Positions 28,901-33,901 of a DNA stretch of 64,000 nucleotides are shown in pieces (the first letter of the stretch is position 1; the number at the start of each line of letters is the position of its first letter). Source of the DNA: a virus; the IMG/VR virus record IMGVR_UViG_3300032954_000011, positions 1 to 64,000 of that record; one strand, 5' to 3'. Made by a program: the position numbers and the translations under genes. The notes below the pieces were generated by a model. It had not been told where the DNA came from and ran no database searches. It saw nothing but the letters and a program-made list of their open reading frames with translations.

Positions 28901-28956
28901 GTGAAAAGCGCGCAGCCGAACTCGCCCACCAAGTCGAGGCTCTAGGAATCCCATGA
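22951..28956 (+). CDS. Giant polyvalent internal virion protein
   Basis: 2001 residues. Around residues 845-1045, LPGPREKYREVLLQLP, then RTSERL, LHLEEIQSQW and PFEKNWHEVALKQALRMA match a large polyvalent protein-associated domain seen in phage ejection proteins. Near residues 1730-1770 a GTDERGKP...ATYWSRDF stretch matches LPD38. The remaining parts are long helices with hydrophobic patches near 1390-1420 and 1690-1720. Such proteins are packaged and injected with DNA, and the added domains may protect the incoming genome. The gene part at about 25.1-26.0 kb is clearly AT-richer than its flanks, which suggests a transferred segment. Confidence 0.75.
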   Translation: MPDDFNQFDPQTAEAFRRLINYGPLFGQRPEQPPTAQMPRKPLQMPSSGSPSTGTASQATVPNPANAAAQPQHVVTDDEQASGLGFDRPGIDVLRRRAGIPASGSILPAGLGFATGASAWGIQPETEPGKATLSPSTNTLLALQRYLVDPFERMAKAGGEFGATQLPGALSRLSYKVSGEPLGPVASGVAAGIGRVAGGAAADPRNWPFLAAGAVRPLLEKALTAGFTAQMGKGYYDALVHLSANWDKMSAEQRAEYATQAGISGLLTAVTASHLGPQTAREAVLRTEGERQALRAEPATANVFAGLPPNITKALDSAREWFRKAQQASATPEQVEKRTRFAEKMRSQAKEELQKHLAVVSPDDARTIVDSLRGEKELYDKQAVFLERMLQNPEQTLANVKAMRREMREGFDPETGQASPYGKIEEVSAEGLGYDPRTGKLVMEPEYGDEEGGEQPAKGVLKPSPSNLPHGVREAVHEALGDTMVERQNVSPRGSFVSKKPGWMSAEDWQLRQSQLRTEYDNLKSDIREIVKDTQAMPPEDMISRMRELERDLEQPEQKVVGGPGRYLGAGAAKDIHEGVPVLTSDLAGRLLGWKSKLSDTLTLKQAMPLLERRLDDLKQFSKQAEFFATQYEKKAKPLTPGPGILSAYAGGVPGFTDWWSKTAKVLGEKIRGRMFMAQDIRNLIATGQLPKAEVRAMGLDDWLAAHPGKVQTEELKKFLDENAVRPIVRDSAAIDKEAGLAETRARAEEARGAANRLYENVRTSLETTLGVTHARAEHIIDGFAHFGGGGGEEEQAEFMSLLHANNNTGVGPEVEERLRQAIDSYYNADERAGNAEDQVGGYRGAPAYERYTLPGPREKYREVLLQLPEQHGGDMRSEELAQNYGVPSRHSYLEPHFGEPNVFAHLRTSERLNSDGVRSLHLEEIQSQWATDLRKQAEGSKVIPREDLLQYQNLSREYHEIRGTVYENPEQLENLRHRENELANDIADFRVRYPNIDDIIEGRLINQEAPHVPEMPFEKNWHEVALKQALRMAIDEGYQRLTWSKGADVSNYVYLGIEHAENLYDKMIPQFLEKYARKWGGGPPTEGGLDWGPDIAYRSPAGNLQYFAPEQEAEMEAKGWKPEDVRRPKPVHSLDIPSKMADDIRTTGQSLFSFGGIPPVKEVVDFAKKITGGVRQIYDQAVEGFAPKSGVDPRTLDVMFMYKGRMEKEQTRVNDMLSAWDDAARSLTRDQAVEWLDRRKTGHDQVTPELQQLDAMTRQLDAQNYIQMNRARIAAGVAEDLTPFLEDHFRLFYKESFGTDPSPAQINAFLSKRSSMGTKGFLFGHIYDTASEALAAGKELRTNNVIDMFKLSHADVQRYISALNMWKWAKDTGRAEFVKRGEDPPAGYVQLDDRLAKVYFKVPEGMVHAGEYWVEEGFGRLLNNYLSIDRLRSGKYSPIGRSLLWLKNATTPWELFGPYHAMTIGNQAIAAELALSAREGKMPSLRPIADLQELGMQMRSMAKASWTEGSWNDYVRSAEGQAFLNKFPDAQNLLRLAFQGGLKLDIPEELRNQAAKHMMEAFADKRYGGALMRLGPAMLERSMSRLFNTEIPALKRGVFMRDMAQTLRENSDAIQAGQVTPQTLARQVVQRVENQFGEMNFDNMFWNRTLKSTLQVIYRSVTWRLGNILQVSSAIKGAAQAGMNLAQGNVPAAKLNAQRSLAHAATIMGDLATTVMWSAALQYAFTGKTLHSITDALNPQIGTDERGKPMRINVATYWSRDFHKMFSDVPGGAIDYLTSGQAAWVTRFKEAVQNKDFYNVKISESDSKFAQFFQRAAHIMPPMIAAQNVQRMKNEAGPKGAVLGLFGSSLASRKLDLDPGEIKALDLMDRSTKPMSREDFEQRQLMNGLTARIRSGDKTVTAAGGDLDQLVNSGKLSEGEADTIMERADTAYIDGLTRRMGLVDLLKVYKAARDPDIKSRVADRIQHVEDYTYAALRKKGERGEKRAAELAHQVEALGIP

Positions 28957-29285
28957 TAAGAGGCGCCCACAACACCCCCACCGGGCTCTGCCCGATGCTT
29001 GAACTTCTCGGCAAGTGGCAAGCCGAACTAATCTCGGCAGGACGTGGAGAGACAGCTATGCGCCACGCGCGGTCCTGGGACCGCGTCCTGGAGCTATATC
29101 CGGACACAAAAAAGCCCGGCGACCTGGACTATTTCGATGTCCAAGACTACCGGGCTTGGCGCCTCAAGAGAGGCATTTCACGCAGAACCGTCTACCAGGA
29201 GCTAGTGGCGATTAGACGCTTTTACCGCTGGCTTACGACGCGGGGCCTTCCGTTTGCGAACCCCGCCATTGGAGTTAGAGTTTAG
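28953..29285 (+). CDS. Orphan integrase core-binding (SAM-like) domain protein
   Basis: 110 residues; ATGA overlap with the giant protein. Residues 15-105 (LLGKWQAELISAGRGETAMRH and SRRTVYQELVAIRRFYRWL) match the N-terminal DNA-binding domain of tyrosine recombinases. No catalytic Arg...His-x-x-Arg...Tyr domain follows. A terminator comes 32 bp after the stop and the downstream DNA is another transcription unit, so this is a complete small gene, not a truncated integrase. It may bind DNA in virion or late regulation. No att site was identified. Confidence 0.65.
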   Translation: MIRGAHNTPTGLCPMLELLGKWQAELISAGRGETAMRHARSWDRVLELYPDTKKPGDLDYFDVQDYRAWRLKRGISRRTVYQELVAIRRFYRWLTTRGLPFANPAIGVRV

Positions 29286-29316
29286 GCGCTTCACAACTTG
29301 TTTCTCCGAAACAACC

Positions 29317-29354
29317 GACCCGCAGAGGCCACAAGCCTCGCGGGTCTTTTCTTT
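29317..29354 (+). terminator. Strong Rho-independent terminator of the late block
   Basis: GACCCGC pairs with GCGGGTC, with an inner GAGG/CCTC extension around a 7-nt loop, followed by TTTTCTTT. It ends the rightward transcript and faces the leftward genes. The reverse strand has a weaker T-rich tail, so it may act partly in both directions. Confidence 0.85.
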
Positions 29355-29394
29355 GCTGTGAAGTGTTACGCGATAGCACTCCAGGTGACTACAC

Positions 29395-29790
29395 TCAGTT
29401 ATCCAGGACATAGACCTCCAGGATGGCTAAACCTTCGTAGTGGAACCCGAGCCGGAAAGCCACGCCCTCACTTACGTCGAGCTGGCGCCCGCGCACATAG
29501 GGCCCGCGGTCGGTAACAGTTACTATCACCGTATCTCCCGTGCATGAATTCCGCAGAAGAAGATGGGTACCAAAGGGGAGGTGACGATGCGCGACAGTCA
29601 TTCCCCAGCGGTTAAAAATTTCTCCGCTCGCAGTCCGCCGACCGTGAAAAGGTCTGCCATACCAAGAAGCACGCATCTTAGACGGTTGAGGGTTTTGGGT
29701 AGTACCCGCTCCCGCAGGGACAATAGCCAAAGTGAGTAAGAGCCATATGGCAATTCCAACAAAGCAGCGTAAGTGTTTTTGGGAAATCAC
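29395..29790 (-). CDS. RlpA-like double-psi beta-barrel peptidoglycan enzyme
   Basis: 131 residues from a GTG with a GGAG site upstream (29790). The signal-peptide-like hydrophobic segment spans about residues 9-28. The following stretch (SWYGRPFHGRRTASGEIFN, then TVAHRHLPFGT, VTDRGP and LDVSEGVA) is the RlpA DPBB domain, whose bacterial members are exported lytic transglycosylases acting on denuded glycan. In a phage it may help degrade the wall during entry or lysis. Its first 113 nt overlap the HNH gene in another frame. Confidence 0.75.
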   Translation of the reverse strand: MISQKHLRCFVGIAIWLLLTLAIVPAGAGTTQNPQPSKMRASWYGRPFHGRRTASGEIFNRWGMTVAHRHLPFGTHLLLRNSCTGDTVIVTVTDRGPYVRGRQLDVSEGVAFRLGFHYEGLAILEVYVLDN

Positions 29791-30136
29791 TACGAATAAT
29801 CTCCAAATAAAAGTTCTTGTTAGCTTTGTGCAATTGTTTTCTGTGGCGTGTGCCGCCACCAAAGATATGGTGGATGCTTAAGAATTCTTCTCGTCCTTCT
29901 CCGCAACAGCTACAGCGATGCCCATAGGCAGTGAAGATTCTGCATTTAAGCTTTCGGATATACTCTCGTTGCCGCTGTCGTTTTTGGGCGGCATTTTTTC
30001 GGTAATTTGCGCGTTGGATGCTTCGATAACAGGAATTGCAGATAAGGTGTCCGGCGGCCTCTTGGCCCCAATTTTCCCTAGAGACAAGCCTGGTCCCGCA
30101 TTCTTTGCAGATTCTTTTCCTCTTACCGCGTACCAT
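29678..30136 (-). CDS. HNH endonuclease
   Basis: 152 residues. It has an N-terminal zinc knuckle (CKEC...CNSC), a basic linker, then CSCC, IHHIFGGG, H and CWNCHMAL, the His-Asn-His arrangement of HNH nucleases. Such genes are often free-standing homing or packaging-associated nucleases. It overlaps both neighbours (259 nt and 113 nt), which is unusual for a mobile gene. The AT-richer base composition here supports later acquisition. Confidence 0.75.
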   Translation of the reverse strand: MVRGKRKRICKECGTRLVSRENWGQEAAGHLICNSCYRSIQRANYRKNAAQKRQRQREYIRKLKCRIFTAYGHRCSCCGEGREEFLSIHHIFGGGTRHRKQLHKANKNFYLEIIRSDFPKTLTLLCWNCHMALTHFGYCPCGSGYYPKPSTV

Positions 30137-30288
30137 CGTGCCCTTTCTTCAAAGAAAGTTTTGTAAAGCTTGTGGTTGGCCTTCTCTAATGCTAGGCTGT
30201 CGTGTTCAAGTTTTACGATCCAGGCGAGCAGAGCTAAGTCCACTGTCGCTACAATTTGGTCCCACAAGAGGCCAAGTGACATTTCCAT
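29878..30288 (-). CDS. Hypothetical protein overlapping the HNH gene
   Basis: 136 residues. The first ~65 residues, coded mostly outside neighbouring genes, are helical with coiled-coil character (WIVKLEHDSLALEKANHKLYK). The rest overlaps the HNH gene in another frame and is Ser/Glu-rich. The N-terminal half is a credible protein; the C-terminal half may be forced by overlap. No family recognised. Confidence 0.4.
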   Translation of the reverse strand: MEMSLGLLWDQIVATVDLALLAWIVKLEHDSLALEKANHKLYKTFFEERARWYAVRGKESAKNAGPGLSLGKIGAKRPPDTLSAIPVIEASNAQITEKMPPKNDSGNESISESLNAESSLPMGIAVAVAEKDEKNS

Positions 30289-30688
30289 AGGCAGTTCTTT
30301 CGGACTGGAGAAAGGCTTCAAGATTGTCGAACTGCGTTATTTTATATCGTTCAGGTAAAAAGTGAAAAACATTCTCGCGGGGGCCTATGATAATAAGAGG
30401 GAGTCCTTTTGCGAGGGCATAGCCAAATTCGACATGCCGCCCCCCGCGCAACGTAGGCGTTGTCGAACTTTCACTTAAACAGACTACATAATCACTTATG
30501 AGAATGTCCTCAAGGTCTCTTACAGCCTCTCCCAACAGAATTTTAGGTTTCCCGTCGTGGGAACGAATGTCAGGAACTTTGAGCCACTGAGCAGTACAAA
30601 GATGCCCAAGCTCGATCTCTATCCTAGCCGCGGCATCGCGTGCATCTTGCTGTCGTTCCCCGCGGGCAGCGATGTAAAATTTACGCAT
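30206..30688 (-). CDS. Nucleoside 2-deoxyribosyltransferase-like protein
   Basis: 160 residues. The start MRKFYIAARGERQQDARDAA, a central SDYVVCLSES, then GGRHVEFGYALAKGLPLIIIGP match the nucleoside 2-deoxyribosyltransferase-like Rossmannoid fold, with the conserved Glu in HVEFG. Members swap bases on deoxynucleosides or act as nucleotide-sensing enzymes. It abuts a dATP/dGTP diphosphohydrolase, so a role in nucleotide-pool remodelling is plausible. The C-terminal ~30 residues overlap the next frame. Confidence 0.7.
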   Translation of the reverse strand: MRKFYIAARGERQQDARDAAARIEIELGHLCTAQWLKVPDIRSHDGKPKILLGEAVRDLEDILISDYVVCLSESSTTPTLRGGRHVEFGYALAKGLPLIIIGPRENVFHFLPERYKITQFDNLEAFLQSERTAYGNVTWPLVGPNCSDSGLSSARLDRKT

Positions 30689-31070
30689 TACGCCTCTCTT
30701 GAATTTTAGTTAGTGCTTCGGCGACTTTACCCCGTTGGGGCCGGTCGTCATAAAGATTCCCAGTTGATTGTGCATCTAAGAGAATCGCGGCGCAGGCAAT
30801 CGCATGGCCAAGGTGATGTGCCCCACTATCAGCGGCCGTCTCCTCACCCCCATCAAACCACAGAGCTACATGGCGCAGTAACGCATCAATGTAAATAGAG
30901 GCAATCACATTTTTGTCGCGCCAGTTATAGGGGCCATATTTCTTGGCGCCGTCCATCATAGCATCGGCACCGTGGACAACCGCAACAAGCGGAAGTTTGC
31001 TTAGGCTGACCTTTTTGACCCCAAGAAGGTCTTTTGGGTTTACCGGGTCTTGGTTAGTAGACATCGCCAT
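30681..31070 (-). CDS. dATP/dGTP diphosphohydrolase-like protein
   Basis: 129 residues. The pattern KKVSLSKLPLVAVVHGADAMMDGAKKYGPYNW, then DALLRHVALWFDGGE, SGAHHLGHAIACAAILLDA and a DDRP end matches the phage dATP/dGTP diphosphohydrolase family. These convert purine dNTPs to dNMPs and pyrophosphate and adjust pools for phage DNA. MazZ of 2-aminoadenine phages has a related pool role, but no PurZ was found here. The start could also be the ATG two codons downstream. Confidence 0.8.
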   Translation of the reverse strand: MAMSTNQDPVNPKDLLGVKKVSLSKLPLVAVVHGADAMMDGAKKYGPYNWRDKNVIASIYIDALLRHVALWFDGGEETAADSGAHHLGHAIACAAILLDAQSTGNLYDDRPQRGKVAEALTKIQERRNA

Positions 31071-31311
31071 TTATTTTCGCTTTCTCCTCTTCGTAGGGTA
31101 CGGCTAGGCGCCGATAAAACTCCTGCTTCACGTTCTCCAGCACCCCGGTGAGCAGCGCTATCTTCGTGTAGCTTAGCGGCTCCTCAATGTGCATGAGCCG
31201 GCAGAGCTGAGTAATGGCGTAGTTGAGTTCCCCGTACTCGCCAATTGAGTTCGACAGCGCGAACACATAAGGGTCAAGTTGCTGGCGGCGGTCAGGCTTG
31301 ATGTAGGGCAT
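31054..31311 (-). CDS. Small DUF6899-like phage protein
   Basis: 85 residues from the ATG at 31311, which overlaps the upstream TAA and has GGAGG 10 nt before it. It starts MPYIKPDRRQQLDPYV, with GELNYAITQL next, the signature of an uncharacterised phage family (DUF6899 as I recognise it). The function is unknown; family members sit in replication regions. Confidence 0.75.
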   Translation of the reverse strand: MPYIKPDRRQQLDPYVFALSNSIGEYGELNYAITQLCRLMHIEEPLSYTKIALLTGVLENVKQEFYRRLAVPYEEEKAKINGDVY

Positions 31312-31451
31312 TATTCGTTCCTCCCGTGACAGGGGCACCAGTTTGGCGGAAGCTTTCTAGAAGCCTCTTCCAACACCACTGGCTTAGGCGGTCGCCCAGC
31401 ACTATTCCCAGGGCTAGGAGTTTTCGTTTTCGTTGGAGGCAGCTTTGGCAT
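31311..31451 (-). CDS. Tiny Pro/Lys-rich protein ending in CPCHG motif
   Basis: 46 residues, ATG at 31451 inside the end of the upstream gene; its TAA overlaps the next ATG. Pro/Thr/Lys-rich with the C-terminal motif NWCPCHGRNE. The coupled overlap at its end and the motif make it a credible gene that size filters miss. Confidence 0.6.
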   Translation of the reverse strand: MPKLPPTKTKTPSPGNSAGRPPKPVVLEEASRKLPPNWCPCHGRNE

Positions 31452-31680
31452 TGTCGAAGGCCCTTAAAATATCGCACTTTGCTTTCTCCCAAATGTAGTC
31501 AAGGATGTTGTGTGGGTCCCCGGAGACAATCTCTTCGACCAGGGCATCTGCGATGCGAATGTTCTTACCGACGTATCTATTCGCATCGCGGAAGTAAATA
31601 GCCAGTAAAAAACCAGAGAACGGGTCGATGGCCTCGGCCCCTATGCGTTTGACTGTAAATGACACGCCGGTTAGGTCCAT
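31414..31680 (-). CDS. Hypothetical protein
   Basis: 88 residues from the ATG at 31680, with AAGGAG 6 nt upstream and the ATG overlapping the exonuclease stop. Acidic mixed alpha/beta, with a C-terminal helix rich in Asn and Ala. No family recognised. Confidence 0.65.
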   Translation of the reverse strand: MDLTGVSFTVKRIGAEAIDPFSGFLLAIYFRDANRYVGKNIRIADALVEEIVSGDPHNILDYIWEKAKCDILRAFDNAKAASNENENS

Positions 31681-32378
31681 TAGTTCTCCTTCAGCGCCTG
31701 CGTCTCGCGCCCCCAACGCCCGCACTTCTTGCATTGGAACCGCCGGTAGCGCTTGTTATTTACCAGCGCGGTGCCTCTATACTGCACCCCGCTGCCACAT
31801 ACCCCGCAGTGGTGCCGGTCAAGATAGATGTTGGGGTGGGCGTTGTCGAACGGACGCAGCGCATTATAGAGTTCTTCGAGCGCCAGCACGTCGCCTTTGC
31901 AATATTTAGCCAAGCCCGCCAGCGCCTTCGCGTTCCCCTTCATCACCTCGAACCACGCTTGGGGCCAGTTGTTTTCGAGCTTCTGGTGGCGCAGGCCGAG
32001 AATCTTGGCGAGATGCTTCAGGCGATTGGAGCTAAAGTTCGCCACTGAGCGCGCAATCATACAAGTATCACGCAGCTTGGTGGGTGGGATGGGCTCAAGT
32101 TTGTTGATGAGTAGCCGGCCCTGGATGAACCGCCGGTCGAATACGCTGGCAAAGTGCCCCACCACTATATCGGCTTGGCCGAGCAGCTTCGCCGCCTGCT
32201 TCAGCAGCTTGCTGTCGTCGAACCTATGCAGGTGCTTGCGGTCAATCTGAAGGCAGTGGGCTTCGCGCTCGCCGGCCCATTTCCACCCAAAAAGAATAAC
32301 GAAACCAAGGTCACTTTTAAGTGCGTTTACGCCTGCACTTTCGATGTCGAAGAAGAGAATCTTAGGAGCTTTGGACAA
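31680..32378 (-). CDS. RNase H-like 3'-5' exonuclease with zinc ribbon
   Basis: 232 residues from a TTG. KILFFDIES gives the first DxE pair. ADIVVGHFASVFDRRFIQ and the later CKGDVLALEELY supply the further acidic residues of DnaQ/YprB-type exonucleases. A C-terminal zinc ribbon follows (HHCGVCG...FQCKKCG). It probably trims DNA 3' ends during replication or recombination. It is the second exonuclease in this operon besides the one fused to the polymerase. Confidence 0.75.
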   Translation of the reverse strand: MSKAPKILFFDIESAGVNALKSDLGFVILFGWKWAGEREAHCLQIDRKHLHRFDDSKLLKQAAKLLGQADIVVGHFASVFDRRFIQGRLLINKLEPIPPTKLRDTCMIARSVANFSSNRLKHLAKILGLRHQKLENNWPQAWFEVMKGNAKALAGLAKYCKGDVLALEELYNALRPFDNAHPNIYLDRHHCGVCGSGVQYRGTALVNNKRYRRFQCKKCGRWGRETQALKEN

Positions 32379-32736
32379 GGTACTTCACCGCCTTTTTAAG
32401 TAAGGTAGGGTCGTCCTGGAAAAAGCCCAAACCCTGGTTGCAGCGGCGACACAACAGGCCGCGGACTTTTCCCGTCTTATGGTTATGGTCAACATCTAAG
32501 TATCTGAAAGGCTTATACTGCTTGCGGCCACAAATACAACAGACGCCGCCACAATGCCTGTAAAGCTTGTCGTACTGTGTTCGTGTGACGCCAAAACGGC
32601 TTTTGATGGCACGCCAATATTGTTGTGCCCGGTTATGGTCCGACTTGAAATAGCATTTGTAACAATATCCCCGGGCGAAATAAGGCATGTGCCCACACAG
32701 GGTCTTCGACGTATCCGCTTTAGTGTTGTCTCCCAT
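32362..32736 (-). CDS. Recombination endonuclease VII-like protein
   Basis: 124 residues from the ATG at 32736, 1 nt after the upstream stop; an earlier start would overlap that gene. YDKLYRHCGGVCCICG, then DVDHNHKTGKVRGLLCRRCNQGLGFF and the LLKKAVKYL helix match phage T4-type endonuclease VII, a zinc-binding resolvase that cuts branched DNA before packaging. Confidence 0.85.
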   Translation of the reverse strand: MGDNTKADTSKTLCGHMPYFARGYCYKCYFKSDHNRAQQYWRAIKSRFGVTRTQYDKLYRHCGGVCCICGRKQYKPFRYLDVDHNHKTGKVRGLLCRRCNQGLGFFQDDPTLLKKAVKYLVQSS

Positions 32737-32737
32737 A

Positions 32738-33565
32738 CTACAAATCTTTATAGGCGGCCGGCGCCAGCTCGCGGGTCTGAACCTCCCCGTAGTCTTCGCC
32801 AAGGTAGGATATCATGCCGGACTTTAACTTCTTGATGTAGACGGGTTCGAGGGGTTCGTCGTGGCGGGTCTCGAAGTCGAGCTTGAAGATGGGTTCTTTG
32901 GTAGTTGCAGGAGACTGGCGGTCCACCGAAATAATCGTATCAGCGTCACCATAGACAGCAGTAGAGCCGCGCAACCTATCACCACCACGGCGAGGGAACT
33001 GAGGATTTGGATGACCAGTGTGGTGAACGATGATAACAGCACAGCCGTGCTCCTCTATCCAGTGGTCGGCGACCCGCATCACCGCACCCATGTGTTGGGC
33101 GGAGTTTTCGTCGCTGAGGTGGAATTTCGCGAGCGGGTCTATGATAACCACCCGCGGCTTACAGGCGCCAATCTCGGCGTCCAGAAAGTCGCGCCCCTCC
33201 GGGGTGTCCATGCGCATCTTGGTGTCGCGCGACTTGAGATATAGTTCCAGTTCGGCGGCATGGTCGGCGGTGATAAGCGCCCGCAGGCGCTTACGGAGCG
33301 AGCTGTCTCCAATTTCCTGCTCCACGTAAAGCACCCGCACCGCGTGCGGCACCGGGAACACCGGCACCCCAGAGCGATACTTCGCCCCAAAGAGCGGCGT
33401 TCCCGACGCAAGACCTAGTGCCACATTCAACACAATGTACGATTTCCCAATCTTCGGGGCACCACCGATAATCAGTTTGGTGCGCTCTGGCAGGATGCCG
33501 CGACCTATTAGTGCTGGGCGGGGTTCGGGCTCGGCCAGCAAAAAGTCGTGAAGAATGGTCGGCAT
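32738..33565 (-). CDS. RepA/RecA-like AAA ATPase, putative replicative helicase
   Basis: 275 residues. Walker A is GGAPKIGKS (about 34-42). Walker B is VVIIDPL (about 140-146). IIVHHTGHPN and a GSTAVYGDADTI segment follow, as in RepA-like (AAA_25) hexameric helicases. It lies between the polymerase side and the nucleases, so it probably unwinds DNA for the polymerase. No separate primase gene was recognised. Confidence 0.75.
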   Translation of the reverse strand: MPTILHDFLLAEPEPRPALIGRGILPERTKLIIGGAPKIGKSYIVLNVALGLASGTPLFGAKYRSGVPVFPVPHAVRVLYVEQEIGDSSLRKRLRALITADHAAELELYLKSRDTKMRMDTPEGRDFLDAEIGACKPRVVIIDPLAKFHLSDENSAQHMGAVMRVADHWIEEHGCAVIIVHHTGHPNPQFPRRGGDRLRGSTAVYGDADTIISVDRQSPATTKEPIFKLDFETRHDEPLEPVYIKKLKSGMISYLGEDYGEVQTRELAPAAYKDL

Positions 33566-33574
33566 TGCACGGGG

Positions 33575-33901
33575 TTACTGAACGAGCGGGGTGCTGGACG
33601 GGGGCGGCCCGAGGATAGCTTCCATCTCACCGTTGTTCTGCTCGGTGCGGAAGTTGCTAATCAGTTTGGAGCGCAGCTTGTGTTCCTCGAACTGGCGGCT
33701 CATGTTTTCTTCAAGGGTTTCGAGCTCATCAGCGCGAAAGGTCTGAGTTTGATGCTCGACGCCGTCCTGGGTGATTTGCGGGCGCCGCACCCACACATCC
33801 GGGATATCCGAGCCCACAACAGCAACTGCCGACAACACAAACACATTCTCTCCGGTGGTCTTGATAACCGCGACCATGCCGGGCTTGATTTCAACTGGCA
33901 T
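33575..33901 (-). CDS. Hypothetical replication-operon protein
   Basis: 108 residues, ATG directly after the polymerase stop with AAGGAG upstream. An N-terminal beta domain (KPGMVAVIKTTGENVFVLS, KOW/SH3-like in character) is followed by a charged helix with many Glu/Gln. No family recognised. Its place between polymerase and helicase suggests a replication accessory. Confidence 0.6.
   Translation of the reverse strand: MPVEIKPGMVAVIKTTGENVFVLSAVAVVGSDIPDVWVRRPQITQDGVEHQTQTFRADELETLEENMSRQFEEHKLRSKLISNFRTEQNNGEMEAILGPPPSSTPLVQ

Noticed and set aside
28953-29285. Functional integrase and prophage attachment site
   Set aside because: Only the DNA-binding domain is present; no catalytic residues and no repeated att-like core were seen. 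The tRNA gene is not flanked by an integrase.
29676-29700. Fifth sigma-type promoter (CGTCTAAG on the leftward strand)
   Set aside because: The -10-like part matches but the sequence 11 nt upstream has no CTTAAGTTTTC, and it lies inside a gene.
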